Below the pieces are notes generated by a model. That model did no database searches and was not told where the DNA came from. It saw only the letters and a program-made list of their open reading frames with translations. 64,000 nucleotides of DNA from Pipra filicauda (Eukaryota; Chordata; Aves; Passeriformes; Pipridae). The stretch spans positions 821,528-885,527 of the forward strand of contig NW_024104424.1 of the NCBI RefSeq assembly GCF_003945595.2. The letters are read 5' to 3'. Positions within the stretch are counted from its first letter, which is position 1; every line of letters starts with the position of its first letter. The position numbers and the translations under genes are program-made. Shown here piece by piece: positions 36,629-49,595 of this stretch.

Positions 36629-37253
36629 GCATTTAAGATGTAAAGAACACTTGATCTGCCACGATCTATGGCGGAATGCAGCATGCTGAAGAGAAAAGCT
36701 GTGTTTTCCCTTGCTTAGTTCATTCAGAATCTTTCTTTTCTTCAGGTTGAGATTGCTCTGAATCAGAAACTACCAGTGAATTTAAGTCACCAAAATCCAT
36801 TTGCAAACCTTATCTCTGTGAGGACAGCTTTTTTTAACACATGACATTTCTCTTCAGCTTCATTCTGCTGCTGGAGGGTGGGAGCGAGGGGGTGCACCCC
36901 CACCACGAGGAGGTGGGAGCTGGTGGGTTGGGGGGGCAGACATCTGTGAAACACTCCTGAAAACCCAGAACCAGTTCTTAGAGTTTTAGATGATGACTGA
37001 AAACTTTGCATCAACCACCCTCAATTTCCTCCTGTCATGTATCATGTCGTGTTCCTTGCCCACTGTTTAGGCATGCTCAGCATAAAGATTAAATCTCACT
37101 GATGCTTGGGAGAAAAAAAAAGAGATTCAATTTTGCTTTTCTTTGCTGTTAGTAGAGAGTTTTAAAATAAATTTATTTTTTCTCTCCCTGTCAAGAAGTT
37201 GATTTATACTGTAAGTGGCCTCTGTTGCAAGCATCCTATACTCCCTGTCCCTG

Positions 37254-37261
37254 TGTACATA
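37254..37261 (+). promoter_or_regulatory. EPHA3: Pumilio-type site (UGUACAUA) in 3' UTR
   Basis: TGTACATA matches the UGUANAUA consensus bound by PUM1/PUM2, which promote deadenylation and repress translation. It lies about 380 bp before the distal poly(A) signal, a typical place for functional sites. One match alone is weak evidence. Confidence 0.4.
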
Positions 37262-37432
37262 TGTATACATAGCAGTGTACAATTCTTCATTGTGGAGTAG
37301 AGAAACTAGAATTTGTGTGGCCATCTTCCTGTACAGGACTTGCATCATTTATTGACATCAAGCAAAAGGCAACTGCTTATAAAATGACATGCCCTATTAT
37401 TGGTTTTGTATCTTTAAATATAGTTTCCATTT

Positions 37433-37441
37433 TTATTTATT
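37433..37441 (+). promoter_or_regulatory. EPHA3: Second AU-rich nonamer in 3' UTR
   Basis: TTATTTATT occurs about 200 bp before the distal poly(A) signal, in a very AT-rich terminal stretch. As with the first copy, the match fits regulated mRNA decay but is not proof of it. Confidence 0.4.
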
Positions 37442-37640
37442 TCTGTTAACATATCTAGTTTTTTGTGCTGTAACTTAGCATTCAATAAGCAATGTATAGA
37501 TGTGATTTGATTGGCAATATGTATTTACTTTAACTTGTATTTCAAAGCATTACTTACTCATTTAGATTATATATTGTGCAATTGTAGATGGCCTCTTACT
37601 AATGTAAAATGATTTGTAGTGGAAACATTTATATTTTTAT

Positions 37641-37646
37641 AATAAA
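37641..37646 (+). terminator. EPHA3: EPHA3 distal poly(A) signal (AATAAA)
   Basis: A canonical AATAAA is followed within 20-50 bp by T- and TG-containing sequence (TATTTTTTACATACTGG and later GATGATTGCTTGG), a suitable cleavage context. The expected cleavage point is near 37660-37670. It lies about 2.85 kb after the stop codon, and no obvious gene sequence follows it. Confidence 0.65.
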
Positions 37647-37665
37647 CATAATGAAAGTATTTTTT

Positions 37666-38979
37666 ACATACTGGAATACTGAGATGATTGCTTGGAGGAC
37701 AAAGTAAATTTATTTGATTAGTGTGATAAAATTGTAATTAAATATGGATAAATTCTGAGTGTTAAAGCATGGGTTCAGAGTGAAAGCTAGATATTACCTA
37801 TATTATCTATTAAAAGAAACAAGCAGTGCAGGTTTTAACTAAACAGACCAGCATTTGTGCTTAACTGACCTTCAAAGACTTTACTTTCTCCATGGATACT
37901 GAAAATCATCATCTTCTACAGCCTGCTTATTGGATATTGAAAAAGCTGTCATTTATTTTAGTTGTGTCAAGTATTTCCAAAATTTTGGGGTTTTTTCCTC
38001 CCTTGCCAGTGGACCTCTTTTCATCTTATTACTATGTTGAATCAAGTAAAAGATGTACTTTTGGACAAAATAAAATAGCCCACAGCTTACTGTAATTTAA
38101 CCCCATGACCATTTCTTGCCTCTGAGTATCTGTATTAGATATTTAGCCCGGGTTTTATGTCCCCACTAATTTGTTTCTTTATGCTTCACAGAAGTACAGG
38201 GTCTTCAAAAACACCACCATGCAACATTCAGGAATTCTTTCCCTAGAAAAATAGGAGTGGTTTGGATGTTTGCCAGGTCCTTGAATTTACAGAGTAATTT
38301 CTGTACCATAAATAATTTTACATGCTTTTGTATACTGCTCTGCTTCCTGGTGTAAAACAATGAATGACATACCTGTCCTGGAGTCTGTAAGTTGATAAAT
38401 TTTATGGACATGGGTGTAACATACTTTTTTTGGTATTTTTCTTGGTATCTTCAATAGAAATGGGAATCACAGAAAAGAGTGGCCCAGAATTGGACTTGAC
38501 TTTAAATGACAACAGCTGGACTGAGATCCACTTGTTCTTCCTAGCACTGGTGTGACTCATGCTGTGCTGTAGGGGATACATATGGTGTCATTTTTACTTC
38601 TAATGAGTGGGTTTATATATAAATGCGATATTTGAAAGACAGGGAAGCAGCTCTGAGGGTCTAAACTATGCAGTGTACAAACCATTTTCACTGTGAATAG
38701 CTTTCACTTTAGCAGCTGTGTTACACTGACCTGTGTCTGTCCCTTTATGTTTACTGGGACATTGTATTTGCTTTATAACCTAAAGGGCACAGGGGCTATT
38801 GGTGTTTTTATAACTGTTGCCTTTACTGTAAAACAGTTTTAGTACTCACAGCCAGTTCTGGAATGGCAAGTAGGATGCATTGACATGAAGAGCAGCAGAA
38901 CCTTGTTTCAGCCCAAATCTCAAGAGATAAATTGCTGATAATGAATTCCACAAATTCGGATGTTCTTGTTGTGTTTTCT
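37666..38979. other. Intergenic sequence after EPHA3, no gene seen
   Basis: AT-rich sequence with only short chance reading frames (up to 73 codons). I see no RNA gene, repeat family or promoter-like CpG cluster here. The last part may already belong to the CR1 relic that becomes recognisable from about 38980. Confidence 0.6.
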
Positions 38980-39985
38980 TAGTAGTGCCCAAAAGGTGCT
39001 TTTCCACATTGCATTTCTTCTCAACAATGATGCCCAGACCTAGATATCTATACCAATAAAAGCCCAAGCAGTGCCAAATGAAATCAATTACTTCTACTGT
39101 CTCACATATGCCACTCCTGTTAGTTCAGACAAGTATCCATACTATTGACTTCCTTTCATTTTCTCAGTGACTCTGATTCCTCAGATCCTTCCCAAACTAT
39201 CACTGCCTGGTCAGTAATTCCCCATTTAATATGTGTGTACTCAGTTCCTTTTTCAGTCCTTGGTCCAATCTTTGGTATTTCTTAATGAATTTTACTTTCC
39301 CTATTTAAAAATATTTATCCTAGAAAGATTTCTCTCGGCCCTGATTCATTCACATATATAAACATGCACATGCTTATCATTCCAGGTTACTAATGCAAAT
39401 GGTGAACAGCACAAAACACAAAGGACAGCTTTCTCCTGGCTTCTTCATTGTGTTTTTCAGATGACCAGACAACATCTGATAAAGGAAGAATACTCAGTAC
39501 ACGGAATTTTTCAGCTCACTCTGCTTTCACGTTAAAATGATTTCATTACAGCCCATATTTCCCCAGTTAGCTCATAAGAATGTCATGTGGGACAGCACCA
39601 GAAGTCTTAGCAAAGACAAGATAAATCACATTACTACTTTTTAGATTATCCTGTCACAGAAATGAATTAGATGTGTTTGACATGATTTGTTTATTCTTGA
39701 CAAATCTTGGTTGGTTTCTTAAGACCTTGTAATCCTCCAGCCGCTTAGAAATGTATTGTGTGAGACGTATATATCTTTTTGGTATTTGAGGTTAGCGTAC
39801 CTACTCTGTAGTTGCCTGGCTCTGCTTTTCTCCTCTTTTTAAAGCTGAAGATGATCTTTGCTCTTCTCCAGTTGCCTGGACTCCTCCAAGAGAATAACCA
39901 GTAGCTGCCCCTGCACTGGTCTCTTAAGTTGCTATAGCAAATCTCTCAGATTCTGCAAACTTGAATGCATCAATCACTCTGTCTG
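38980..39985 (-). mobile_element. Ancient CR1-superfamily LINE relic, about 1 kb, antisense
   Basis: Landmarks appear in the order expected for the antisense strand of an amniote CR1/L3-like LINE, so the element reads on the minus strand with its 3' end at the low coordinate. They are GATGCCCAGACCTAGATA near 39028; CACATATGCCACTCCTGTTA near 39102; CAGATCCTTCCCAAACTATC near 39182; AAGAATGTCATGTGGGACAG near 39575, the reverse complement of the reverse-transcriptase segment that normally reads SKAFDTVPH and here reads AKTSGAVPH; GACAAGATAAATCACATTAC near 39616; CATGATTTGTTTATTCTTGA near 39681; and CTTCTCCAGTTGCCTGGACT near 39862. Stops and indels fill the frame, so it is long dead. Recognition is from memory of CR1 sequences; the exact subfamily and ends need an alignment. 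Confidence 0.8.
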
Positions 39986-41705
39986 ATTCCCAGGATTCCT
40001 AATTGTGAAACAGACATAAAACACACACATACAAATGTTTTTACTGCATGACTAGGTTACGTTTTGAATTTTTGCAATCAAGAAACTACTGTCTTCATTA
40101 AAGAAGCATTTGGTTAGCAAATGTCATTATTTACTTTTAGTAAGAATTGAGCAACTGAGGTTCATCACTGCTGTATCACTTTGAAGTTGGATGATGAGGT
40201 CAAGCAACTTAAGAAGGTAGTTGAGATCCACTGTTTAGGATCATTAGAAATCTTTTAATTCACTCTATTCTATCCATGTAAGGGTAAAAATACCATTTAT
40301 CTCCACTCTTCTTCTACCCAGTTAATCCTAATATTCTTAGAAAGTCCAGCTTTTAAATTTCTTCAGTACAGTGAGTTTACTCACCGTGGATTTGTAATTA
40401 ATTCTGAGTTTAGTTTGCCAGCCTTTAAGAAGTGTATGTTTGGAAAAGGGTCTGAAATAATCAGTTTTTATTCTTAATATTTGGGGATCTAGGGAAGTAG
40501 GTGCTGAGTTTGTATCTGATTCATCACTAAGCTGTGTGTAAGCAACAACAAAGCACATCTGGATGTAAAGCATCAAACGTGAGGTCTTGGGCACCCACAG
40601 ATATCATTTTCATGTGTATATACGGCACCTGTGGGTATATAAAATGCATTTTTCCCAGAAGAAGCTGTGCTGTAGCTGTACATTGAAGCTGCTTCTCAGC
40701 TGGCAAAGTACATATGCCTCAGTGACCCTGAGCAGCTGTGAAGGTGCTGCCTCTTCAATGCCTCAGCCAAAGCAGCATCCACCTTAGGAATGCTGTGATC
40801 CTCATCCCAAAATGCTCCTGAGGCATCAGCCCAGCCCTCCTCACAGGGCTGGATTTCTCCTCCTGGCACAAGGCCTGCAAGGACAAAACACTGAGTGTTA
40901 AGTCTCACTGTGTTCATGGGAGCACAGAGTAAAACATGTAATATTAAAATACTGGGCAGAAATAAAGCCAGAAAAAAACATATAAATGTTAAAAACTATT
41001 TGTTTAAATGAACAAGAAAATGAAGGGCAGGTAGCTTGTTGCCACAGTCTGACCAGGGATTTAAATAAGCATCTCTGATGTTAATTTTTCTGTTGACCGC
41101 CCTCCTCACCCAGCAGAAAACAGTGCTTTGGTATAGTTTTGTTTGAAGCATTTTATTTTCACAGGATGGTTCACTCCTTTCACTTTCCCTACTCTCAGAG
41201 TTCATGCAATTCAGCAGGGCCCAAAATTAGGCTCAAACCACAAAAGTTTTGTGTGTCCCAGCATTGCATTTCTCCTGCAGACTTTCCCTGATACCTGCTG
41301 TCCCCTGCTGTCCCCACCAAGCATCGTCCTGATCCCTCCTCCCTGTGCTGGCAAAAGCGCCTCCCCATCTGCTGTGTCTTACAGACCAACCTCCCAGAAA
41401 CCTCAAAAATCAGGATGGGAGATGACTTAGGAGATGTTTTAGAGTCAAAGCAGTATTTCAGGAGTTTCACTTTTGCTTGCCTTGCTGCGCTTCCCTTTTC
41501 TGATCTTGCACCATACAAGTTTATCCATGTGAATCCCACCAGACACTGAGATTTGCCTGTGACTTTTTTTACCCCCTATAAACGAAATTCAGTGTAGACA
41601 TTTCCTCCTACTCAGGATTTAGAGTGGTAGAATAATAATTTTAGCTGCATAATGGTGTGGTTTTAATAAAAACAGATGATGACTAAAATAAAAACAAAGA
41701 ATATT
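39986..41705. other. Intergenic, no gene recognised
   Basis: Mixed AT-rich sequence with two somewhat GC-richer patches near 40680-40900 and 41210-41430. The patches have overlapping short open frames on both strands (up to 114 codons) but no protein-family resemblance. No mobile element could be named. Confidence 0.55.
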
Positions 41706-41741
41706 AAAAAAAACCAAAACCCACAAACCAACACAACAAAA
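41706..41741. repeat. A/C-only low-complexity tract
   Basis: A run of 36 bases contains only A and C: a stretch of A residues followed by AACC- and AACAC-type words. It is one of several such tracts in the window, on either strand, and is not a simple fixed-period microsatellite. Confidence 0.7.
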
Positions 41742-44700
41742 TCCACTTAAAATTAAGGTTACTGAGGTGAGTATTGTCTCTTTAGCTCATAATTTGGACA
41801 CAGGCTGGTAAAGTAGGGATCCTGTGTATTGTCCCCATCTTTTCTGCATTATCTGGGTGGCTTTTTGCACAGCTACCTTGATATTTTTTAGGAAGTTTGA
41901 TCACTGCTAAAACATGCAGCTTCCGCTCAGGCTGGTTGTCAGCTAACGATTCCCAACTTTTAGCGTGCCCCTTTAAAGTTGCATCAGCTTTTATTATGTA
42001 ACTATTTTTAATCTCTTTCTTTCACTCTCATAAAGATTTTTTGTTGGGATTTAGTTGAGGACTAACCTAGAGCTCTCACTTGTATATACTTTAAAAAAAA
42101 ACATTCACGCCTCATTAACTGAGTTAATACTTGCCTAATTGTAATAGCAAAGCAATAAAATTCAATCCCTACAACAATGTGATACTGTAACTTCCTTTCT
42201 TCTAACTGATGGAGCACCGGGCTACCTGCCAAGGAGCTCAAATGGAAATAGGAAACAATATGAACAAATAAAATCTCTTTCTGATATCAATATTTTCCTA
42301 AGTATTTTGCTTGGTTCTTTTTTTTTTTATCTTCTGTTATTACTTGATTCATTTTTCTTCTGTTCCCAACTTCTGTCATTTTGCATGGGGGCTTTTGGAG
42401 AGAGAGGAGTTGGCCCACAGAAAAATTATTTTTCTATCCCTTTTTACCTCTTCCTCATATATAAACTCTCCCCTTCATATAAGATTTCATAGGATTTTCT
42501 TGAAAGACCAAGCCTATCAAAGATACCAAAAATGTGTATGTGAACACCTCCCCACCATGGACTGTATAAAGAACTGTTACTAAGCCAAAGAAATAATTAG
42601 ATTCCTTCAAACAAATATAAAATAATATAAAATAAAGATCAAATTGAAGTAAACTTCTGTCCATGGCACCAGCCAGCAATCAGAATTGAAGAAACCAAAG
42701 AACCCTTTCTCCGCAGTCTCCCGCTTCAGTGACCAGTTTTCACTGGTATCTGTTAGGTGTCTTTTCAGAGGAATTCCTTTCCTAGGAAATCTTCCCTAGC
42801 CCAAATCTTTACCTTTAGTAAAGTCAATCACTAGCTGTTACATGGCCTTTTAATGAGGCTATGTGATGATTTTGGCTACAGCCTTTTGTTGCTAAGTGCC
42901 TGCTAGGGGAGTGCTAAAATTACAGATTAAATACTTTGAAATGAATCAGTGGTCAAAAATGTCTTAGTGGCTTTCCCAAAAGGAAACTTTTAAACATAAT
43001 TCTACTATTCTATCATTTTATCAAGAGAGAGGACTTCTTTCTCCAAGTGTTCTTGTCACACTGTAAAACATACTGAGTTTGCTGTGACAGGTCTGTGTGT
43101 AGATGGTCCAAGTTACTATGATCCTGAAGCTATAAAAGTTTTAAAGTATTCTTAAAACATTTAAAAAAATATTTTTAAAATAGTTAACAAATAAAAATTG
43201 CACGGGTATGAATCACCAGATATATGAAATCCACTTAATGTTTTAAGCTAAATGTTAGTCCTGTATCGTGAGGGAGACATTGCCACTACTCTGCAGAGAA
43301 AAACTACATCTTCCAGTACAAAGGAACCTGAAAAATCTCAGAAGAGTTGTCAGAAATTTCACCTACAGTTTGTGAGAAGCTGATTAATTTTCTAGTGGGA
43401 GAATAAGAGAAAAAAAGTATCTGGTTGTATCCCTGAAATACCAAGCTCAGTAATATCAGAGGCAGAAGCAGAGGACTCAGGGGGAGCATTCCTGTTTCCT
43501 TCATTTAGCCTTAGCAGAGGATGGACACAGGGCTAAAGTTACCACTCTCCCCAGAGATGCTGTGCAGAGTCTTGGATGTGGAATGGGAACAGTGCATTAT
43601 AAATCTCTTTACAGAGCATAAAAGTGTAAGACTCTTGGAAGAAAAATATATTGACTCTTGTGTCGTTTAAGGGTTGTGGCATTTCCAACCTCTCAATAAT
43701 TGCCTAGCTCTTTGCATTTGTGAGAAAGTAGAATGAGATGTCTTAAAAGGGGGCTCTGCATATTGTAAAAGTCCAACTGCAGCTTGAAGAAACACCCCTG
43801 AGACTTATTGCTACCATTATAAGCTTAGAGTAACGTGCACATATTTTTCTTTTTAGGCCGCTCACGCTTTATCCAGGCTTCAGAGGTAAAAAAAAAAAGT
43901 GAGAAAGGGAGAAAGAAAAGAAAAAAAAGTTCTGTTAATTTTGGGGTGGGTTTTTTTCTTTGTTTTGATCTTCCTGGGTCAGAAGCACCAATGTGTGGGC
44001 ACAGTCTCCTGCTAGCTGGGGGTAAGACCCAGCCACCACATCCGTGACATCACACACAGTGGTGCCGCAGTCTCTGGGAATCTGAAAGGCCTGATTTCAC
44101 TGCGGGGCTGGGATTTCCAGGACTGCTTCCCAGCTGCAAGAGGGCCCAAAGCAGCAGCTCTGTGGGAAGGCAGCAAGAGAGGGGACTTCGTTCAGGCTGC
44201 AAACACAGGAGCTCGGTGTCAAGCTTCCACGTGGGTTACCAGCACCTGGCACAACAACTCCCAGCCTTTGCCAGGACACTGCCAGTTTTGACAATGCAAA
44301 GTAGTGAATGGTGGTAGAATTTCAAGGAAAAATCTCATCATTTGAAACCCATTACATTTCATTTTCTGTTTATATCTGTTGTGCCTCGGCAAGAGAGGAA
44401 AGCCAAGGCAGCAGCGCAGACTTTTCTAAATGCCTTGTTAGCTTTGGTTCATGTTGGTTTTGTCATTGCATTTTAAATCTCAGGTCTACTTTGTAGCTTA
44501 ACAACTGGAAATTTTCACCCTTCTGCTCAAACTTCTTAATGTGCCTTAAATCAGCTTTGTACAAAGGGTAGGAATGACTCAATTACAGCAAAGAGGAAAA
44601 CAAATACAGTGATGGTAATAATTCAGAAGTTTTAACTTGGATGGTAACCGTGCTTCAAAATCAGCAGTAAAAGCAGTTCTGAAACATTCGTCACCCAAGT

Positions 44701-47700
44701 TTTTTAAGAAAGCAATAGTCTGGGATCTCACAGAATTCATTTGGTGTACTGAAGCATGGCCTGAGGCAGAAAACCTCTCGATCTTTTCTCTTCAGACTAT
44801 GTGATTCACTTGGAGTCACAGAGCTCTTCCCACCCCTACACTTGAAAAGTCTTTGGACTAAAAGACTATCATGGTTCCCGTTTCCGTGGTATGCTGGACA
44901 CAGGCAGATGCCAAAACTTGCTGGAGTTCTCTGAGGCAGACATTAACATTGCTGATGCCTGAATCAGGGATGATTCCCTCCCAGCGTGGTCCCTCTGCCC
45001 CTGGGCTGCTCAGCATTGCCTGTTTATTGTTACAAAACACTGACATACTGTGAGAGTCACAAAGTGGGGGGAAAACCACAATTGCACATTGCTCTCCTGC
45101 TGCCCGTCCATGGCTTTTCTCTCCCTCTCCCTCAGCCCTCCACCCTCACCATTTCAGTAACAAGAGAACGACCTGTGCAATCTGTTCAGCGAGAGAACAA
45201 CTCATAAGAGGACAATTTCCTCTTCTCTGTTGTTGTATATAACTTCCCTTGGGTAGGTGAAAATTTTGGCAGTCTGTACAAAGACTAGCAGAGACTGAAG
45301 CAGAAGCTGTAATAGAGCTGTTATGACTTGACAGCCCTGCTTTGTAATGCACTGGGGGATTTTGTTACAAGTCAATTGTAGCTTTGAGAAATTTAAGAAT
45401 ATGACATGGGTTTGTATGGGGGTTTTTATGTTTAATAAATGAAATTGCAGTAGATTTTAACAAGGAGACTATGGCTGTAGCAGGCCTGGATGACTTAATA
45501 AAAACTAAAATCAATCAAACAATTTGATTTTGTTGGTGAGTTTTTGCTCTGTAAGTGAAAATAAGTGTTTTTGCAGCTCTAGTAATTTCACTCATTTCTT
45601 CAGGTACTGGGAAAACAATATTTTTATGCTGTTTGCTGACTGCATTGGTTTTTTGCTGAATTTGTGTTCAAAGAATATTCTTTTAAAGATCATTTAATGT
45701 TGCCTCCCAAGGACCTTTCTCACTACAGTGTGTATTGACAATGACCAAAAGCTTGAAGGAGGAATCCTATGGCTTGAGTAAAGGCTTTTCACCTCTCCAC
45801 TTACCTGTAACCTTTCTTTTTCTTGCATTAACTGAGGGAGATGATTATGGCAATTAAAGCTTCAGATCCCTGACTCCATGTGGTCATAATAGATCTTATT
45901 TTTAGTAGAGAGAATGATTTATAGCAGGGAAAGGGACAACAAAACAAAAAAAGTGTTTATGTGATTGTCCTGTTTTGAAACAAATTCCTCTGTCTTCATT
46001 TGGGAACTCAGAGTAGATTTTAATGATAATTTAGACATCAGAACAGCAACCCAGGGAGTTTAAAATAAAATATGTGTTTGGATTTGGGTTTTTTTCCCCC
46101 AAAGTTAAAAACAGGACCTCTTTAGTGGACACTGGGAGTTGTCAATGAAGAAAATGTGATGCATGGAATACCATCAATATACATCACTCACCACCTCAGA
46201 TAATACTAATTTTCTTAGTATATGACGCTGGGCAGCACCCTCAAAAGAGGTAAAAATCCCAGCCTCCATCTTTTTTTCATTTTCAAATGACTGAGTACAT
46301 CTAGGGGGATTTTTTAGACAATCCTGATTCTCAGTGCTTTGGAGGGTTTTCTTGTCCGTGGAGCATAAAATTCTGAGGAGGCCAGAATAAAATCAGGATT
46401 TACAACCCTGCTGAAGGCTTGAAAAGACCTTCTGGGATGCCTGCCTCCACACAGGCCTCCAGAAGCCCAAGGGAAGAGAATGTGGATATTCATGCCCACC
46501 TGCAAAGAATTGGAAATTTCTACGCTCAAACCAGATGTGTGACTGGAGTTTATATGACTTCCTGTGGTCCCTCAAATCCATAGCTTTCTGTCTGCTCTGG
46601 TACAGTCCTCATAGCAGAAACAACCAAGGTGGGGACATCTGTAAACTTATTAGTTGCTTATCAGCTTGCTTTGGGGATAAATATTTTTAGATTTTTCATA
46701 GAATATCGGAATTTCCACAAAAGAGCATTTTCTGATGAGAAGGTGGGGTCTCATTGCAAGCCATGCACCTGCAAGGTGGTAGCACAGGAATATGCAGAGA
46801 ATACAGATCTATTCAGTACCATATAGTATGTTTATGTCACTTGTATGCATGGAAACATCTATGCCCTGCTCTGTGAGTCCTGGGAAATTGAAGAAAAATG
46901 AGTAGATGAATACTAGATTTATATTGAGTTCCATCACTTCTGCTTAACTCATGGGCTCATTTTTGAAGCTGGCACCACCAGAGCCCAGCAGTCCCAGGGC
47001 TTGGAGCAGGGAGCAGTGCAGGTTCAGCCAGCAGAGAACTGACATTTTTTAAGAACTTATTAATGGGTCAGTTAACAAACACAACTAAATTGATCTGTTT
47101 TCCTACCTGGGCATCATAGGGAGAATTTTGTTCACTCTTGGATACAGTGTGCAGCAAAAGATTGGTCTTGTGAAAGCCTCTTGCTGGACAGAAGGACATG
47201 AAGAGGTTTGTGTCACCTGTGCAAACTTTGATGTCATGCCCTGACCCTTTTCTTTTTCTCTGTACAAGGAATTTCACAAAGTGCAAGAAGTATAAAACCT
47301 ACCCAGAGGCAAAACATTTCCCACATAGCCTTGAACTTCTTTACTCTTCAGGATTTTTCTGACAAAGAGGACATGACTCATTTGCAGTACAGTGGCACTG
47401 TTGCATCATCTGTGGTGTGCTCAGATTGCAGATGTGTCTCTGAAGGTGTTATGAAATCCTATTTTGTGTTTTGATTGAACTCCAATTCTGTATTAACTCC
47501 ATTGGCACAGTTACTTTGTGGAAACCAGCATCCTGCTTCTTGTCTGAGAGGAGCTGGTGTACTGCACTGCCTTCCAGGACACAGCAACAGGGATGGGGAA
47601 AGCATGAGCTTCTATTTATTAACTGAGTGATACCACATGTAGATTCACTGGATGTTTACAAAGCTGTGTGGGTGGGTTGATCAAACATGCGGGGCCTTCC

Positions 47701-49551
47701 CCTTGTTTTAATTCCTGTTAACTGATGAGAGTGAATAAATCCCAGCAAATCAAATCGAAACTAACTGGGCTGCAGTCAAACAGAAACAAAAATGAAAGAC
47801 GATCAAATTGTGTTGTGCTTGTATCTTGGTTCTTTTTGAGGCTTAAATAGAAAGACGCCTGTCCCCTTTCTTGCTATCCAAGCCTGGAAGGAGCACTGCC
47901 TTCCAGCCTGGCACAGCTGGAGCCCTGTTCCCTTGAGATGCCTAATGACTTGCAGATTTATTCCAAGGCGGTTAAAGGATTTACCTCCTTCCAGAAAAAG
48001 CTTTGGAAATGATCATCTGATACAGGAGCAGTTTTATATAATGACATGGGAGAAAGAAATATGTCATAAACCCAGGGCCCCAAAATCTCCCAGTCATCTA
48101 GATGTGTATTCCCTGGTGCATGAAGTGCTCGTCATAGACACCGTGGTCATCAGGGAGCAACATTGGAGAGCCAAGCAACCAGAAATCTGTCCTCCTGTCA
48201 CAGGAACCTTTGTTTCTGTTGTATGAACTTAACATTTGACCTGTGTAGCTTCAACTTTTTCATTTTAGCATCCACATATCTTTAGGGGAAACGGTGTATC
48301 TGAGTTTTTAAATGGTATCAGTAGTCACTACCTACACCTACATCTATCTCCAGTGAGTAATAAAGAGAGCTTGCATTTAGATATAAATGTGTGTATTTTC
48401 CCATGCTGTAACTTGATTGTCTTCCACAGAATTACTCAGGGGACAGATCTAGATAAAAGCAAATTCATTCCAAACTTTTACTCAGGGACAAAACTGATAT
48501 TGGGATTAATAAGCTACTCTGGCTTTCTATCCTGCAGAGTCAATTAAAACCAGTTATAAAGAAAAAAAAACCAAACACCAAAACCAAATAGCCCCTGGAA
48601 TTAATGTACTTTTTTTTTAATGACCTTTTATCATGTGTAATCTTCAGCACCTGTTTAAAATACTATGTAATCTGAAGGCAGCTTCTTTGCTTGGGTGTAA
48701 ACGAAAGTTTTTCTGTCACAGCTGTGCATACTTAAAGTAAGGAGGGATCTGGCTCTCTCTGAAGACCAAGCATATTGTGACTTCCTGAGGGCTGCTCTCT
48801 GCTGGCTGGCAAAAAGTAAAATAACTCTTGACATTGTTCTTGTTGTTACTTTCAAATGTGATGTAAACCTAGAGCCGTCTTGTGGTAAGTGGTATGTGTT
48901 AGTTTGTAGGCTATCACAGGTTAAAATCTGGCTTGAAAGGCCTTTATGTTGTAGGTGAGAGGAAGGTTTCCTGACATGGCTGCTGTGCTACAGGTGGACT
49001 GGAAGTCCCAGAGACAGAGAAAGTGCCTGTCTCCATGGAAAGCCCCTGGTGTGGGTGCCTGGCCCTGTGACCTTGAGATGCTGCATAGGCTGGGAGCTCT
49101 GCTGTGCCTGTCCTTGCCTGGGGGTGATGCAAAGATTTCTTTGTTATCTGTGAAGTGAAAGTTCCTGGTCTGATATCTGGAGTGGTGGCAGCCTTCCACG
49201 TACATGGGACACAAAGTGTCCCAGACACAAGCTGGTCTGTGGATCCCTGTGGTTCTGATCTGTTCTGGTCTCTGCCTGAGTTAAAGTTTTCATAACTTAT
49301 TTTTTAGGAGCATCTAACATTGGAGAGCGAAAGGCTTGTTGCTGTGTTTGCCATGCCATACTAGAAGGAATCAGTGTGGACAAATGCATGTTATAGCTTG
49401 GGTTGATGGATCCTCAACATGTGGTTTAAAGCCCAGTAAGTGCTATGGCTGCAAGGAATTGGGGTTTTGATGGGGCTTAAAAAAATAGTGAGGATTTTTC
49501 CCATCAAGCTTTTCCTAGGCTCTGGTCAAGGCACTTGGAGAACCTTCCTGC
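41742..49551. other. Intergenic, no gene recognised
   Basis: Nearly 8 kb of AT-rich non-coding DNA. It includes a purine-rich stretch near 43885-43930 and an A/C-only tract at 48562-48588. The segment 41950-42140 has several TAAT/ATTA cores and could be a conserved non-coding element. All open frames are short (up to 97 codons) and lack recognisable motifs. Confidence 0.5.
48562..48588. repeat. A/C-only low-complexity tract
   Basis: Twenty-seven bases contain only A and C, starting with nine A residues and continuing with CCAAACACCAAAACC-type words. The composition is the same as at 41706-41741 and 59409-59504. Confidence 0.7.
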
Positions 49552-49595
49552 TACTAGCATAAGTCTTGTGCCTGGTACTACCATAAGTCTTGTGC
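49552..49595. repeat. Tandem duplication, 24-bp unit
   Basis: TACTAGCATAAGTCTTGTGC (49552-49571) recurs as TACTACCATAAGTCTTGTGC (49576-49595) with one mismatch. It is a local slippage-type duplication. Confidence 0.8.

Larger units (their letters stand above)
34787..37665 (+). other. EPHA3: EPHA3 3' untranslated region
   Basis: From the stop codon to just past the last poly(A) signal there is about 2.9 kb of AT-rich sequence with no coding potential. Open frames on either strand here are short and overlap. It contains possible earlier poly(A) signals (AATAAA at 35353-35358 and 36623-36628), two AU-rich nonamers and one Pumilio-type site. The length is comparable with the long 3' UTR of mammalian EPHA3 messages. 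The 3' end is inferred from the signal at 37641; no transcript data were available. Confidence 0.75.
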
